NCBI GenBank assembly: GCA_910592205.1
Contig: CAJVPJ010001292.1
Coordinates: 1-10,752, forward strand
DNA: 10,752 nt
Direction of reading: 5' to 3'
DNA from: Paraglomus occultum
Taxonomy: Eukaryota > Glomeromycota > Glomeromycetes > Paraglomerales > Paraglomeraceae
Made by a program: the position numbers and the translations under genes. Below, piece by piece: positions 9,488 to 10,752 of this stretch (the stretch's first letter is position 1; every line of letters starts with the position of its first letter). The notes beneath the pieces are model-generated. The model had not been told where the DNA came from. It saw only the letters and a program-made list of their open reading frames with translations, and ran no database searches.

Positions 9488-10440
9488 GGCTGTGAGAGGC
9501 TCGGATATAATAAAGGGAGTATAAAACGAATATATTACAAGATAAAAAAAAGGAGAGATGAATGTAATTGGCAAGTACTAGTTATAAGAACTTGTATAGT
9601 CAAGGAACAGAAAAGGCTTCGCCAAAGAGAAGTATACGTGCGACTTGGCGTTATAAGTCTTGACGAACCGCAGTTGCGTAATCATTATATTCCAATATTA
9701 CGTGGACTTCGGGATGCCTTTACAATATTAACAATCATGACGTAAACCATTCACTGTGTTCCATATTTTAAATTTATATCACACAATCATGTGACACCAA
9801 GAGAATGCGGCACACCAAAAATAACCATGAAATAAAGAACGTTGACTGCGGAAACCTATTTTAAACAAGCCAATTATAATGAATAAACACTAATACGTGA
9901 CTCTGGAATGTAATTATTAAAAATGAAGTGTCAGCTTATTAGACGGATCTCAATATTCGATTGGTTACCTTCTACAGTACACATTAACATATTGATATAT
10001 TAATATTGAAAAACTCACCAAAGGATATCTCAGTTCGCCTGATATGAATACTAAAGAACGTGCTTTTTAATTAAATACTAATATTAATTTGTTTTTTTTC
10101 TTTGTAAATTAGTAGTCAATGGCGCATAAGCAAGAGAATTGGTCACTACTAGTAAAACCTTTATTATTATATGAAGTTCACTCTACGTGAGTTTGCCATA
10201 AATTTTTGTGTGTATATTTCGGGGAAAACATTGTAAATTTGAATTAGTTACTGTAATCCACAGAAGTATGTATTTTCATAACATAAGTACTGTATGTGGT
10301 ATAATTTTTGTTTTCGTAAAAACAAACCTTTGCGTCATAGTCAGTAAATTTCGAGGAGTGACGAATGCACTTGGAAAGAAATGTAGTCTTAATATTTATT
10401 GTTAATGCGTCAATAGCTAATAATCAAACGCACATTCAAA
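9488..10440. other. Intergenic region upstream of NBR1
   Basis: This holds the presumed NBR1 promoter and leader, then AT-rich DNA with no recognised gene. A plus-strand frame is open from 9485 to 9745 without an ATG until its end; its later half has balanced composition (QREVYVRLGVISLDEPQLR), but I know no match. On minus, a 35-codon ATG frame lies at 9578-9685 and would be an upstream ORF if the NBR1 transcript begins beyond it. The plus frame at 10208-10405 has chance-like composition. Confidence 0.45.
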
Positions 10441-10490
10441 TTACGCAGTGACATTCACTTTAACGAAGTCATCCGTTCCGCAGAATTTCT

Positions 10491-10521
10491 TTCGTTAATC
10501 TGAAATCTTCGTTATTCCGAA
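10491..10521. repeat. Paired 14-bp subterminal direct repeats
   Basis: The two copies TTCGTTAATCTGAA and TTCGTTATTCCGAA differ at three of fourteen positions and start 17 bp apart. They could be binding sites for the HTH protein encoded next to them; this is inferred from position only. Confidence 0.5.
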
Positions 10522-10603
10522 TTGTTCACGTGATTTAATCGGTTTAAATATCCAATAAAATTCGTTTATTTTATTTATTATGTACACAAATTTTTATGCA
10601 AAA

Positions 10604-10752
10604 CTAACGTAATTGTAAAAGTGCATCGTCCAACCACCTGTCTTTTGCTTTCAAAATTTCACTAACAGTAGATTTTCCAATGCCATACTCGTTCGCTATT
10701 TCAATATGTTTTAAATGTGGGTTATTCTCTTTCTTCTGACACAGTTCCTTTT
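10604..10752 (-). CDS. CENPB-type HTH protein (pogo/Tigger transposase N-terminus), partial at 5' end
   Basis: The frame enters from beyond the right edge and reads 48 codons to a TAG. IEIANEYGIGKSTVSEILK is a typical psq/CENPB helix-turn-helix, which binds the element's own ends in pogo/Tigger transposases. The preceding KENNPHLKH fits the same domain start. Complete proteins of this type continue with a second HTH and a DDE domain, several hundred residues in all. Here the frame stops eight residues after KDRWL. Downstream are overlapping AATAAA-like signals on minus (about 10563-10580). It may be a truncated transposase or a short domesticated DNA-binding protein; truncation is more likely. 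Confidence 0.75.
   Translation of the reverse strand, partial: KELCQKKENNPHLKHIEIANEYGIGKSTVSEILKAKDRWLDDALLQLR

Larger units (their letters stand above)
10441..10752 (-). mobile_element. End of a pogo/Tigger-like (Tc1/mariner) element, internally shortened
   Basis: A CENPB-type HTH frame at the right edge is followed, downstream of its stop, by about 160 bp that end in a block of repeated motifs. TTCGTTAATCTGAA (10491-10504) and TTCGTTATTCCGAA (10508-10521) are near-identical direct copies, and TTTAACGAAG (10459-10468) holds the inverted form. Such subterminal repeats, with CAGTGACATTCAC beginning at 10446, resemble the ends of pogo/Tigger elements. A TA (10442-10443) just outside may be part of the target site. 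The DDE catalytic region, which should lie between HTH and the element's end, has no room, so this is probably a non-autonomous deletion form. The other end is outside the window. Confidence 0.5.

Noticed and set aside
9488-9574. Upstream in-frame ATG at 9574 giving NBR1 a hydrophobic leader
   Set aside because: NBR1 proteins are cytosolic and start close to PB1; the ATG at 9485-9487 gives the expected N-terminus.
10527-10532. CACGTG palindrome as an E-box
   Set aside because: It lies inside the transposon end, far from the NBR1 start, and a single six-base site is weak evidence.

Overview
The window looks like AT-rich nuclear DNA of an early-diverging fungus, most likely an arbuscular mycorrhizal fungus (Glomeromycotina). 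The grounds are compact genes with many short introns (69-165 bp, all GT-AG, donors mostly GTRAGT-like, branch motifs such as CTAAC and TACTAAT), an NBR1-type autophagy receptor with several ZZ fingers, and a pogo/Tigger-type CENPB helix-turn-helix of the kind very common in those genomes. The taxonomic call is inference. Every gene I can support is on the minus strand.

Layout from left to right. 1-1596: no convincing gene. 1597-2555: remains of a tRNA 2'-phosphotransferase (Tpt1/KptA family) gene. Five segments follow the family order, but there are in-frame stops, lost active-site motifs and junctions whose phases do not match, so I call it a decaying pseudogene. 2556-3584: mostly anonymous DNA with a less AT-rich patch at about 3060-3420. 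3585-5284: a complete seven-exon gene for a 337-residue DedA/SNARE-associated (TVP38/TMEM64-like) membrane protein; its last exon adds a C-terminal membrane segment. 5285-6045: intergenic, holding the NBR1 3' end. 6046-9487: a complete ten-exon gene for an 877-residue NBR1 selective-autophagy receptor with the order PB1, three ZZ fingers, FW (NBR1) domain, acidic LIR and UBA. 9488-10440: intergenic. About 10441-10752: the end of a pogo/Tigger-like DNA transposon, with a partial CENPB-type HTH reading frame that runs off the right edge and stops early, just before subterminal repeats.

The two intact genes are neighbours on one strand. NBR1 collects ubiquitinated or otherwise marked cargo and brings it to Atg8 membranes. 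DedA-fold proteins of the VMP1/TMEM41 type are lipid scramblases needed for autophagosome growth, but this copy looks closer to the Golgi TVP38/TMEM64 branch, so a shared job is only a possibility. The least expected items are the decaying Tpt1 copy, a perfect 13-bp inverted repeat that covers the likely branch site of the last TVP38 intron, and the internally shortened transposon.
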